A stretch of 64,000 bases of DNA from Streptomyces sp. NBC_00442 (GTDB lineage Bacteria; Actinomycetota; Actinomycetes; Streptomycetales; Streptomycetaceae): the NCBI RefSeq assembly GCF_036014195.1, contig NZ_CP107918.1, positions 3,782,001 through 3,846,000 on the forward strand, read 5' to 3'. The notes below the pieces were generated by a model, which was given only the letters and a program-made list of their open reading frames with translations, did no database searches and was not told the origin of the DNA. A program made the translations under genes and the position numbers. Positions 52,007 through 60,368 of the stretch are shown here, piece after piece; positions within the stretch are counted from its first letter, which is position 1; each line of letters opens with the position of its first letter.

Positions 52007-52987
52007 ATGGCCGTACAGAAGTTGCCGATCGCCAAGGCGATCAACGAATCGCTGCGCAAGGCGATGGAGACCGACCCCAAGGTCCTGATCATGGGCGAGG
52101 ACGTCGGCAAGCTCGGCGGTGTCTTCCGGGTCACCGACGGTCTCTTCAAGGACTTCGGCGAGGACCGGGTCATCGACACCCCGCTCGCCGAGTCCGGCAT
52201 CGTCGGCACCGCGATCGGCCTGGCCCTGCGCGGCTACCGGCCCGTCGTGGAGATCCAGTTCGACGGGTTCGTCTTCCCCGCGTACGACCAGATCGTCACG
52301 CAGCTCGCGAAGATGCACGCCCGCGCGCTCGGCAAGATCAAGCTGCCGGTCGTCGTGCGCATCCCCTACGGCGGCGGCATCGGCGCGGTCGAGCACCACA
52401 GCGAGTCGCCCGAGGCGCTGTTCGCGCACGTGGCCGGCTTGAAGGTGGTCAGCCCGTCCAACGCGTCCGACGCGTACTGGATGATGCAGCAGGCCATCCA
52501 GTCCGACGACCCCATCATTTTCTTCGAGCCCAAGCGCCGCTACTGGGACAAGGGCGAAGTCGACACGGACGCCATTCCGGGTGCGCTGCACAAGGCCCGT
52601 ACGGTGCGCGACGGTTCGGACCTGACCCTCGTGGCGTACGGGCCGATGGTGAAGGTGTGCCTGGAAGCCGCGGCAGCCGCGCAGGAAGAGGGCAAGTCGA
52701 TCGAGGTCGTGGACCTGCGCTCGATGTCCCCGATCGACTTCGACGCCGTCCAGGCCTCCGTCGAGCGGACCCGCCGCCTGGTCGTGGTCCACGAGGCGCC
52801 GGTCTTCTACGGCGCCGGAGCCGAGATCGCCGCCCGGATCACCGAGCGCTGCTTCTACCACCTGGAGGCCCCGGTGCTCCGGGTCGGCGGCTACCACGCC
52901 CCGTACCCGCCGGCGCGCCTGGAGGAGGAGTACCTGCCGGGTCTCGACCGGGTGCTCGACGCCGTCGACCGCTCGCTGGCGTACTGA
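52007..52987 (+). CDS. bkdB: 2-Oxo acid dehydrogenase E1 beta subunit (second set)
   Basis: A 326-residue E1 beta with MGEDVGKLGGVFRVTDGL, FGEDRVIDTPLAESGIVGTAIGLA and RIPYGGGIGAVEHHSES, highly similar in layout to the first-set E1 beta at 35815. It starts 3 bp after the E1 alpha stop. Confidence 0.93.
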   Translation: MAVQKLPIAKAINESLRKAMETDPKVLIMGEDVGKLGGVFRVTDGLFKDFGEDRVIDTPLAESGIVGTAIGLALRGYRPVVEIQFDGFVFPAYDQIVTQLAKMHARALGKIKLPVVVRIPYGGGIGAVEHHSESPEALFAHVAGLKVVSPSNASDAYWMMQQAIQSDDPIIFFEPKRRYWDKGEVDTDAIPGALHKARTVRDGSDLTLVAYGPMVKVCLEAAAAAQEEGKSIEVVDLRSMSPIDFDAVQASVERTRRLVVVHEAPVFYGAGAEIAARITERCFYHLEAPVLRVGGYHAPYPPARLEEEYLPGLDRVLDAVDRSLAY

Positions 52988-52997
52988 GGGAATGGTC

Positions 52998-54389
52998 GTG
53001 ACGACAATGACTGAGAACGCAGCCCGCTTCCGCGAGTTCAAGATGCCGGACGTCGGCGAGGGACTCACCGAGGCGGAAATCCTCAAGTGGTACGTGCAGC
53101 CCGGTGACACCGTCACCGACGGCCAGGTGGTGTGCGAGGTCGAGACCGCGAAGGCGGCCGTCGAGCTCCCCATCCCCTACGACGGTGTGGTGCGCTCGCT
53201 CCACTTCGACGAGGGCGTGACCGTGGACGTGGGCACGGCGATCATCACCGTGGACGTGGCCCCGGGCACCGAGGAGCCCCCGGCCGCCGAGCCCGCGGCC
53301 CCTGCCGTGACGGCCGAGGCCGCCGAGGAGGAGGCACCCAAGGGCCGCCAGCCCGTCCTCGTCGGCTACGGCGTCTCCGAGGCCTCCACCAAGCGCCGCC
53401 CGCGCAAGGGTGCCTCCGTCCCCGAGCAGGCCCCGGCCGAGGCCCTGCGCGCCGTGCAGACCGAGCTGAACGGCCAGGCCCCCGCGCCGGCCCGCCCGCT
53501 CGCCAAGCCTCCGGTGCGCAAGCTCGCCAAGGACCTCGGCATCGACCTCGCCACCGTGGTGCCGAGCGGCCCCGACGGCGTCGTCACCCGCGAGGACGTG
53601 CACGCGGCCGCGGCGCCCGCGGCCGAGGCGGCCCCTGTTTCACGTGAAACAACTCCCGCTCCGGCTGCGGCCGTCCAGACCGGCGACACCCGCGAGACGC
53701 GGATCCCGGTCAAGGGGGTCCGCAAGGCGACCGCGCAGGCCATGATCGGTTCGGCGTTCACCGCGCCGCACGTCACGGAGTTCGTGACGGTCGACGTGAC
53801 GCGGACGATGAAGCTCGTCGAGGAGCTGAAGGCCGACAAGGACATGGCGGGCCTGCGGGTCAACCCGCTGCTCCTGATCGCCAAGGCGCTCCTGGTCGCG
53901 ATCAAGCGCAACCCGGACGTCAACGCGTCGTGGGACGAGGCGAACCAGGAGATCGTGCTCAAGCACTACGTGAACCTGGGCATCGCGGCCGCCACCCCGC
54001 GCGGTCTCATCGTCCCGAACATCAAGGACGCCCACGCCAAGACCCTGCCGCAACTGGCCGAGTCGCTGGGCGAGTTGGTGGCGACGGCCCGCGAGGGCAA
54101 GACGTCGCCGGCGGCGATGTCGGGCGGCACGGTGACCATCACCAACGTCGGCGTGTTCGGCGTGGACACCGGGACCCCGATCCTCAACCCGGGCGAGTCC
54201 GCGATCCTCGCGGTCGGTGCCATCAAGCTCCAGCCGTGGGTCCACAAGGGCAAGGTCAAGCCGCGCCAGGTGACCACGCTGGCGCTCTCCTTCGACCACC
54301 GCCTGGTCGACGGCGAGCTCGGCTCGAAGGTGCTCGCCGATGTGGCGGCCGTCCTGGAGCGCCCCAAGCGCCTCATCACCTGGGCGTGA
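52998..54389 (+). CDS. bkdC: 2-Oxo acid dehydrogenase E2, acyltransferase (second set), with parS inside the linker
   Basis: A 463-residue acyltransferase. Lipoyl domain (13-86) with modified Lys52 (VETAKAAVE); Ala/Pro/Glu linker; E3-binding domain (VRKLAKDLGIDLATVVPSGPDG); a second linker in which codons 214-218 (Val-Ser-Arg-Glu-Thr) are read from a parS site; catalytic domain ending with SFDHRLVDGELG. I start at GTG 52998, 7 bases after GAGGG; ATG 52992 is too close to that site and ATG 53007 is another option. There is no repetitive insert like that in the first-set E2. Confidence 0.92.
   Translation: MTTMTENAARFREFKMPDVGEGLTEAEILKWYVQPGDTVTDGQVVCEVETAKAAVELPIPYDGVVRSLHFDEGVTVDVGTAIITVDVAPGTEEPPAAEPAAPAVTAEAAEEEAPKGRQPVLVGYGVSEASTKRRPRKGASVPEQAPAEALRAVQTELNGQAPAPARPLAKPPVRKLAKDLGIDLATVVPSGPDGVVTREDVHAAAAPAAEAAPVSRETTPAPAAAVQTGDTRETRIPVKGVRKATAQAMIGSAFTAPHVTEFVTVDVTRTMKLVEELKADKDMAGLRVNPLLLIAKALLVAIKRNPDVNASWDEANQEIVLKHYVNLGIAAATPRGLIVPNIKDAHAKTLPQLAESLGELVATAREGKTSPAAMSGGTVTITNVGVFGVDTGTPILNPGESAILAVGAIKLQPWVHKGKVKPRQVTTLALSFDHRLVDGELGSKVLADVAAVLERPKRLITWA
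53637..53650. other. parS centromere site inside the E2 gene
   Basis: Perfect GTTTCACGTGAAAC within coding sequence of the second E2, in the flexible linker before the catalytic domain. Read in frame as Val-Ser-Arg-Glu-Thr. Confidence 0.92.
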
Positions 54390-54448
54390 CGGCCTGACAG
54401 GCCTGACAGGCACGGGCCTGTCGCCCGATGGGCCCGACGCCGATGCCC

Positions 54449-54483
54449 CGGCCCCCGATGCGTTTCGTACGCGCCGGGGGCCG
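54449..54483 (+). terminator. Terminator of the second keto-acid dehydrogenase operon
   Basis: A 9-bp inverted repeat (CGGCCCCCG and complement) with a 17-nt loop that may itself pair. Confidence 0.55.
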
Positions 54484-54601
54484 CGGTGCGTCCGGGCCCG
54501 GGGGGCCCGGACGGGCAGCGCTGCGGGACCCCGGCCGGCCCGGGTGGACAGCGGTGCGGTGCGGGCGGAGAGTGGTGTGAGGCCGACCGCGTCCGTGAGG
54601 T

Positions 54602-54621
54602 CTGTCACGCGCTCGTGACAG
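54602..54621. promoter_or_regulatory. 20-bp palindrome, operator candidate
   Basis: CTGTCACG-cgct-CGTGACAG is a perfect palindrome about 150 bp before the start of the secreted anchored protein gene. No regulator is assigned; the GTCAC/GTGAC spacing differs from the usual CRP site. Confidence 0.45.
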
Positions 54622-54770
54622 TGAGCGGACGCTTCCCACACAGGTGTTCCCTAGATTTCTTCTTGCAGCCCCGCCCAGCCTCAACGGCCCCACCCGGCAG
54701 AGGAGGCGGCATGCGACCTCCACTTCTTCCTTCTCCGGCCACTCGGCCGCCCTGTGCCATGGAGTCGTTC

Positions 54771-55805
54771 ATGTCGACCTACGCCCGCACCTCCCTTCGC
54801 ACCCCGCTCCGCGCCGCGATCGCCGTCGCCGCGCTCGCCGGAGCCCTCCTCACCCCGACTGCCGCCTTCGCGGCCACCTCGGCGCCGACCACGGTGTCCG
54901 CGGCCGCCCAGTCGGCCAACGACCGTTACGACGGCGAGAAGGTCCTCGTCTACAAGGACGCCGAGCACGGCGTGCTGGCGGTGCTGCGCAACGGCGCCGA
55001 GGGGCCGGAGGCCTGGTTCCGCGCGGTGGGCCCGAACTGGAAGCCGGGTGACGTGTGGGCGGTGAAGGTCATCGCGGCCGTGGACCGTGCCGAGCCCGTC
55101 GCCACCGCCCACGAGTACGTCACCGGCCTCAAGGCGCAGCTGATCGACGCCGCGAGCGCCACCCCCAGCGTCAAGGTCACCTCCCCCGACGGCACGGTCA
55201 CGACGTACGCCCTGCCCAAGGGCAAGCCCGCCGCCAAGCCGACCGCCAAGCCGACCGCCAAGCCCTCCGCACCGGCCGCGGGCGCCGTGCTCACCACCGG
55301 CTGCACCGTCACCCAGAGCCGTTCCATCGGAGCCGGTACCGACGCGGTGATGACCATGAGCACGGACGGTCCGAAGGTCACCTTCGCGGACGGTCCCGGC
55401 ACCCCGGTGCCCTCGCTCGGCACGCTCGACCGCAAGCACCCCAAGCTGCCCGCGTCGGCCGGCATCTACGCCGAGATCCTCAACCCGTACGGCACCGCCC
55501 CGCAGCTCAAGTCCAAGGTGGAGGGCGGCGCCGGATCCTCGTACGCGATCCAGAGCTTCCCGAAGCTGCCCAAGGGCTGTGAGCTGAACACCGGTGCGGC
55601 CGCCAAGGCGCCGTCCTCCGCGCCTTCGGCGAACACCTCGGGACAGACCTCGGTCGTACCCAAGGGCGCCGTCGCCGCCGGTGCCGAGTTCACCGAGCGG
55701 TCCTCCGACGGCACCCCCGTCCTGATCGCGGGCGGCGCGGGCCTGGCCGTCGCGGGCGCCGCGGGCTACGTCGTGCTGCGCCGCCGCTCGGCTCCCCGCG
55801 CCTGA
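54771..55805 (+). CDS. Secreted protein with C-terminal membrane anchor
   Basis: A 344-residue exported protein. The signal peptide ends near residue 34 (LTPTAAFA), then an exposed domain with WFRAVGPNWKPGDVWAVKVIA, a Lys/Pro/Ala repeat segment (KPTAKPTAKP), a second domain, a Ser/Thr-rich stretch and a C-terminal span (about 318-336, IAGGAGLAVAGAAGYVVL) ending RRRSAPRA. No LAXTG motif precedes the span, so it is probably membrane-anchored rather than sortase-linked. Function unknown. It is preceded by a palindrome and separated from the E2 operon by a hairpin. Confidence 0.78.
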   Translation: MSTYARTSLRTPLRAAIAVAALAGALLTPTAAFAATSAPTTVSAAAQSANDRYDGEKVLVYKDAEHGVLAVLRNGAEGPEAWFRAVGPNWKPGDVWAVKVIAAVDRAEPVATAHEYVTGLKAQLIDAASATPSVKVTSPDGTVTTYALPKGKPAAKPTAKPTAKPSAPAAGAVLTTGCTVTQSRSIGAGTDAVMTMSTDGPKVTFADGPGTPVPSLGTLDRKHPKLPASAGIYAEILNPYGTAPQLKSKVEGGAGSSYAIQSFPKLPKGCELNTGAAAKAPSSAPSANTSGQTSVVPKGAVAAGAEFTERSSDGTPVLIAGGAGLAVAGAAGYVVLRRRSAPRA

Positions 55806-55831
55806 CACGACCGGCCGACCGGCCACACAGC

Positions 55832-55861
55832 AACCACCGTCCCGCGATCCGGACGGTGGTT
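55832..55861 (+). terminator. Terminator after the secreted protein gene
   Basis: A perfect 11-bp inverted repeat (AACCACCGTCC and complement) followed by TTCTGTTG. Confidence 0.7.
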
Positions 55862-55895
55862 TCTGTTGCACCCCTGTTGTATCTATCCTGTGCGC

Positions 55896-56558
55896 ATGCC
55901 TTCCGCCCCCGCCCCCGCCACCAAGCGGCCGCCCGCCGCCGACCGCGTCTACATGCACGTCAAGCAGGCGGTGCTCGACCGCCGTTACGAGGGCGGCACG
56001 CTGCTCACCGAGGGCGAGCTGGCCGAGGCCGTCGGGGTGTCGCGGACGCCGGTGCGCGAGGCGCTGCTCAAGCTCGAAGTGGAAGGGCTGATCAAGCTCT
56101 ATCCGAAGAAGGGCGCCCTCGTGCTCGCCGTCTCCGCGCAGGAGACGGCCGACGTCGTCGAAACCCGCCTGCTCGTCGAGGAGTTCGCGGTGCGCCGGGC
56201 CGTGCCCGCGCCGGAGCGTCTCGTCGTGCGGCTCCAGGAACTGCTCGCCGAGCAGAAGGAACAGGCGGCCGTCGGCGACCTGGCGGCGCTCGCGGTCTCC
56301 GACCGGTGCTTCCACGCCGAGATCGTGCGCAACGCGGGCAACGAGATCCTGGCCCGGCTCTACGACCAGATGCGCGACCGTCAGCTGCGGATGGGCGTCG
56401 CCGTCATGCACGCCCAGCCCGACCGCGTCGCCAAGAACATCGCCGAGCACGAGGAGATGCTGGCCGCGATCAGGGACGGCGACGGCGAGCGTGCCGCGCA
56501 CTGCGTGCGCCAGCACCTGAGCTGGGTCAAGGTCCTGGTCAGGGGGGACGACCGATGA
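55896..56558 (+). CDS. GntR-family regulator (FCD type), probably leaderless
   Basis: A 220-residue GntR regulator with an N-terminal winged helix (TEGELAEAVGVSRTPVREALLKLEVEGL) and a C-terminal FCD helical domain whose Asp/His residues (DRCFHAEIVRNAGNEIL) would bind a metal or carboxylate ligand. A TATCCT lies about 7 nt upstream of the ATG, so the transcript may start at the start codon. The MFS transporter overlaps by 4 bp, so it may be both regulator and target. Confidence 0.9.
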   Translation: MPSAPAPATKRPPAADRVYMHVKQAVLDRRYEGGTLLTEGELAEAVGVSRTPVREALLKLEVEGLIKLYPKKGALVLAVSAQETADVVETRLLVEEFAVRRAVPAPERLVVRLQELLAEQKEQAAVGDLAALAVSDRCFHAEIVRNAGNEILARLYDQMRDRQLRMGVAVMHAQPDRVAKNIAEHEEMLAAIRDGDGERAAHCVRQHLSWVKVLVRGDDR

Positions 56559-57853
56559 GTTCTGCCGCACTGCCCGTACCACGGCCGCTGGGCGGACGCC
56601 GGGCCGCGTTCGTGTGGGGCATAGGCGTCGGCGTCTACTTCGTCGCCGTCATCTTCCGCACCTCGCTCGGCGTCGCCGGCCTGGACGCCGCCGAGCGCTT
56701 CCACGTCAACGCCTCGGCCCTGTCCACCTTCTCCATACTCCAGCTGCTCGTGTACGCCGGCATGCAGATACCCGTCGGCCTCATGGTCGACCGGCTCGGC
56801 ACCAAGAAGGTCCTGGTGCTCGGGACCGTCCTGTTCACCGTCGGACAGCTCGGCTTCGCCCTGTCCCCCTCGTACGCCACCGCGCTCGCCTCCCGGGCGC
56901 TGCTCGGCTGCGGCGACGCGATGACCTTCATCAGCGTGCTGCGGCTCGGCTCGCGCTGGTTCCCCGCCAAACACGGCCCGATGATCGGGCAGGTCGCCGC
57001 GCTGTTCGGGATGGCGGGCAACCTGGTGTCCACCCTCGTCATCGCGCGCGCCCTGCACGGCGTCGGCTGGACGCAGACCTTCGCGGGCAGCTCGCTCGCC
57101 GGTGTCGTCGTCCTGGTCCTGCTGCTGCTCTTCCTGCGCGACCACCCCGAGGGCCACGAACCGCCGCCCGCCCACCACGCCGGAGCCGCGTTCGTACGCC
57201 GCCAGATCGCCGAGTCGTGGCGCGAACCCGGCACGCGGCTCGGAATGTGGGTGCACTTCACCACGCAGTTCCCCGCGATGGTGTTCCTGCTGCTGTGGGG
57301 CATGCCGTTCCTCGTCGAGGCGCAGGGCCTCGACCGCGGGACGGCCGGCGGACTGCTGACCCTCGTGGTGCTCTCCAACATGGTCGTGGGCCTGGTGTAC
57401 GGGCAGCTCATAGCCCGCCACCACGCGGCCCGGCTGCCCCTGGCGCTCGGCACCGTAGGAGCGACCGCGCTCCTGTGGGCCGCCACCATCGCGTATCCCG
57501 GAACGCACGCGCCGATGTGGCTGCTCGTCACCCTGTGCCTGGTGCTCGGCGCGTGCGGGCCCGCCTCGATGATCGGCTTCGACTTCTCGCGCCCCGCCAA
57601 CCCGCCCGAACGTCAGGGCACCGCGTCCGGCATCACCAACATGGGCGGCTTCATCGCCTCCATGACGACGCTGCTCGCGGTGGGCGTGCTGCTCGACGCG
57701 ACCGGGGACAACTACCGGGTCGCGTTCTCCTCGGTGTTCTTCCTGGAGGCGCTGGGCCTCACCCAGATCCTGCGCCTGCGGGCCCGCGCCCAACGCCGTG
57801 AGCGGGACCGGCTGGTGGCGAGCAGGGTGGAAGCGGTGCACGTGCCGGTGTAG
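56555..57853 (+). CDS. Major facilitator superfamily transporter
   Basis: A 432-residue 12-span MFS transporter with the GTKKVLVLGT-type motif A loop and an internal cytoplasmic loop (about 200-225). It overlaps the GntR gene by 4 bp. The local FCD-type regulator suggests a carboxylate or sugar-acid substrate; this is inference. Confidence 0.92.
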   Translation: MSSAALPVPRPLGGRRAAFVWGIGVGVYFVAVIFRTSLGVAGLDAAERFHVNASALSTFSILQLLVYAGMQIPVGLMVDRLGTKKVLVLGTVLFTVGQLGFALSPSYATALASRALLGCGDAMTFISVLRLGSRWFPAKHGPMIGQVAALFGMAGNLVSTLVIARALHGVGWTQTFAGSSLAGVVVLVLLLLFLRDHPEGHEPPPAHHAGAAFVRRQIAESWREPGTRLGMWVHFTTQFPAMVFLLLWGMPFLVEAQGLDRGTAGGLLTLVVLSNMVVGLVYGQLIARHHAARLPLALGTVGATALLWAATIAYPGTHAPMWLLVTLCLVLGACGPASMIGFDFSRPANPPERQGTASGITNMGGFIASMTTLLAVGVLLDATGDNYRVAFSSVFFLEALGLTQILRLRARAQRRERDRLVASRVEAVHVPV

Positions 57854-57872
57854 CGGGCCGCGCCCCACGAAC

Positions 57873-58697
57873 CTACGGCGTGACCGCGAACTCCCGCAGG
57901 ATGGCGTCGGCCAGCGCCTGGTCGCCCTCCGCCTTCACACGGTCGGCGACGGCGTGCGGGCGCACCCGGCCGCACGCGAGCCGCACGAAGGTCTCCCAGT
58001 CCATGGCGAGGGTGACCAGCGGGCCGAGCGAGGGCGCGCCGTCGACGGTGCCACGCCCGTCCGCGTCGATGCGCACCGTACGCAGGAACTCCAGCGGGCC
58101 GTGAACGTCGAAGACGACCGCGGAGCTCGCCGGGGCGCCCGCGTTCTTCGCCACGACCTTGGGCAGCGCGCTCAGCAGGACGTCGCGCGCCACGTACGCA
58201 CCCGGCGAGTCCAGGTTCCCCGGCCTGTTGAGGGCCCAGCGCAGATCCTGCTCGTGCACCCACACGTCGAACGCCCGCATCCGCAGCGCGAGTTCCAGGG
58301 TCTGCTCGGCGCCGAGAGGGGCGCGCACCTTGGTCTCGGGGTCCCGGTTCTCGTTGCGCAGCTGACGCGCCCGGCGAATGACCGTGTACTCCAGCTCGGA
58401 CGTCATCTCCGGCGCCGTGTGGTGCCGGCGCACATCCACCTGCATCTCCATGTAGCGAGCGAACTCGGTCTGCACGTGGAAGAGGTCGCGCGGCAGGGTG
58501 TGGATCGGCCTCGGGTCGCCCAGCTGCTCGCACTCCATGCCGATGATGTGCGACACGATGTCGCGCACCGACCAGTTGGGGCAGGGTGTCGCACGGTTCC
58601 ACTCGCCCTCGACGAGCGGTTGCACCAGCTCCGATATCGCCTCGATGGAGTGGGTCCAGGCATCGGCGTAGGTCTGAAGGCTGGGATGGACGGTCAC
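57873..58697 (-). CDS. Maleylpyruvate isomerase-family mycothiol-dependent enzyme
   Basis: A 274-residue protein with the four-helix DinB/maleylpyruvate isomerase-type domain. The metal-binding pattern is visible as NWSVRDIVSHIIGMECEQLGD near the N-terminus and HEQDLRWALNR in the middle. The family transfers or uses mycothiol; the substrate here is unknown. Convergent with the MFS gene (19 bp apart) and divergent from the amidase. Confidence 0.88.
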   Translation of the reverse strand: MTVHPSLQTYADAWTHSIEAISELVQPLVEGEWNRATPCPNWSVRDIVSHIIGMECEQLGDPRPIHTLPRDLFHVQTEFARYMEMQVDVRRHHTAPEMTSELEYTVIRRARQLRNENRDPETKVRAPLGAEQTLELALRMRAFDVWVHEQDLRWALNRPGNLDSPGAYVARDVLLSALPKVVAKNAGAPASSAVVFDVHGPLEFLRTVRIDADGRGTVDGAPSLGPLVTLAMDWETFVRLACGRVRPHAVADRVKAEGDQALADAILREFAVTP

Positions 58698-58861
58698 GGG
58701 ACCCCTCGGCGGTTCTTTTGTACGCGGGCTGGACTGCGGGCTGCGTGGGAGGCTTGGTCGCTAAGTTACGCTTCCGGGCAGCACCCCGGCAGTGCTTTCG
58801 TGTGACGATCGTAGGCTGTCTCTCATAGTGCTGACGGCTCGAAGGCCAGGACGGTGGTACT

Positions 58862-59635
58862 GTGCGCGCTTCGCTCATCCAGATCGATGTAAACCCCGAT
58901 GAATCCGTCAATTCCCGCCGCCGGCGCGTGGGTTCACTGGTGCGGGAGCAACGGGACAGCGACCTGGTCGTGCTCCCCGAGCTGTGGACGGTGGGCGCCT
59001 TCGCCTACGAACTCTTCGCGGACGAGGCGGAGACGCTGCGCGGCACCACGGCGCAGGCGATGTCCGAGGCGGCCCGCGACGCCGGGATCTGGCTGCACGC
59101 CGGGTCGATTCCGGAGCGGGGCGAGGACGGCGCGCTCTACAACACCTCCCTCGTGTTCTCGCCCGACGGCGCGCTCGCTCACACCTACCGCAAGATCCAC
59201 CGCTTCGGCTTCGACAAGGGCGAGGCGGTCCTGATGGGCGCGGGCGACCGGCTCGTCACGGTGCCGCTGCCCGAGCTGACGCTCGGCCTGTCCACCTGCT
59301 ACGACCTGCGCTTCCCCGAACTGTTCCGCGGCCTGATCGACGCGGGCGCCCAGGCGCTCGTCGTCTCGGCGGGCTGGCCCGAGCGCCGCCGCGCCCACTG
59401 GACGCTGCTCGCGCGGGCCCGCGCGGTCGAGAACCAGGCGTACGTGCTGGCCTGTGGCACGGCGGGGACGCACGCGGGGGTGGAGCAGGCGGGACACAGC
59501 GTCGTCGTCGACCCTTGGGGCGACGTGCTCTGCGAGGCGGGGCCGGGCGAGGAGATCCTGACCGCCGACCTCGACCCGGCGAAGGTCGCCGAGACCCGGG
59601 AGGTCTTCCCGGCCCTCAAGGACAGGGTGCTGTGA
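58862..59635 (+). CDS. Nitrilase-superfamily carbon-nitrogen hydrolase
   Basis: A 257-residue hydrolase with the Glu-Lys-Cys triad: Glu40 (VLPELWTVG), Lys111 (YRKIHRFGF) and Cys146 (LSTCYDLRFPELF). It cleaves a non-peptide C-N bond; candidates include omega-amidase or deaminated glutathione amidase activity. GTG at 58862. No pathway neighbour fixes the substrate. Confidence 0.93.
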   Translation: MRASLIQIDVNPDESVNSRRRRVGSLVREQRDSDLVVLPELWTVGAFAYELFADEAETLRGTTAQAMSEAARDAGIWLHAGSIPERGEDGALYNTSLVFSPDGALAHTYRKIHRFGFDKGEAVLMGAGDRLVTVPLPELTLGLSTCYDLRFPELFRGLIDAGAQALVVSAGWPERRRAHWTLLARARAVENQAYVLACGTAGTHAGVEQAGHSVVVDPWGDVLCEAGPGEEILTADLDPAKVAETREVFPALKDRVL

Positions 59636-59793
59636 CGCTCCGCTGAGTACAGGGGGCTGGGTGCGGACCGTGCGGGGCCGCTCGCGCGGTCCCCGCGCCC
59701 CCGGCTACTCGGCGCAGGGCGGCACGGAAGGCTTCGGCCCGTTGCCCCGGCCTCCAGCTGCTCGGCCCTGGTGGGCCGGCCGACTCCGTGGGG

Positions 59794-60291
59794 TCAGTCG
59801 TCGTGGCCGCGCTCCCTCTCGTCCATGCGGATCACACTGATCACCACCGCGATCATCAGCGCCGCGTCCGCGTCCTCCCGTACGACGTTGACCGCGTACG
59901 TCTCGTGGATCCGGAACCACTTGCGCGAGACGTGCGCCAGCAGCTCACCCTCGTACTCGACCGTGAACTCGCGGTCCAGGATCTTGCCCGTGACGTCGAG
60001 CTCCGTGCCCTCCACCAGGTTCACCCGGTAGTGGTTGCGCAGCAGCGAGAGCCGTTTGCGGCGGACCGTGGCCAGCGCCTGGTCGTCCCGCTCGATGGTC
60101 ATCGTGTCCCGCAGGGCGAACATCTTCTTCCGGAGCGTGATCAGCACCCGCCCCGACGGGTTCTTCAGTTCCAGCGTGTCGCGCAGCCGCAGCGCCTTGC
60201 CGTCGGCGAGGAAGGCCTGACGCCCGTCCTCGGTCTCGATCCAGTAGTCGTCGCCGATGGCGAAGATCTTGTCCCGCACGAGGTATTTCAT
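59794..60291 (-). CDS. LURP-one-related protein
   Basis: A 165-residue Tubby-like-fold protein of the LURP-one-related family, with YLVRDKIFAIGDDYWIE at the start, then LRLRDTLELKNPSGRVLITLRKKMFALRDTMTIE and LLRNHYRVNLVEG. ATG at 60291 (MKYLVRDK). Divergent from the thioredoxin-NHL gene. Proteins of this family bind lipids or phosphoinositides in eukaryotes; in bacteria the role is unknown. Confidence 0.88.
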   Translation of the reverse strand: MKYLVRDKIFAIGDDYWIETEDGRQAFLADGKALRLRDTLELKNPSGRVLITLRKKMFALRDTMTIERDDQALATVRRKRLSLLRNHYRVNLVEGTELDVTGKILDREFTVEYEGELLAHVSRKWFRIHETYAVNVVREDADAALMIAVVISVIRMDERERGHDD

Positions 60292-60368
60292 GGCTACACC
60301 CCTGCCCATCCCGCGGCCCCGCCGAACGGCGACACAGGGCGTTCATGACGGGATGGCAAGCTTGAAGC

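Larger units (their letters stand above)
54390..54770. other. Intergenic region with hairpin and palindrome, 381 bp
   Basis: After the E2 stop come GGCCTGACA direct repeats, then a 9-bp stem hairpin (54449-54483) that is a plausible terminator, and a 20-bp palindrome (54602-54621) upstream of the secreted anchored protein gene. No gene is convincing here. Confidence 0.5.

Noticed and set aside
54771..55805. Sortase substrate
   Set aside because: No LAXTG/LPXTG before the C-terminal membrane segment.
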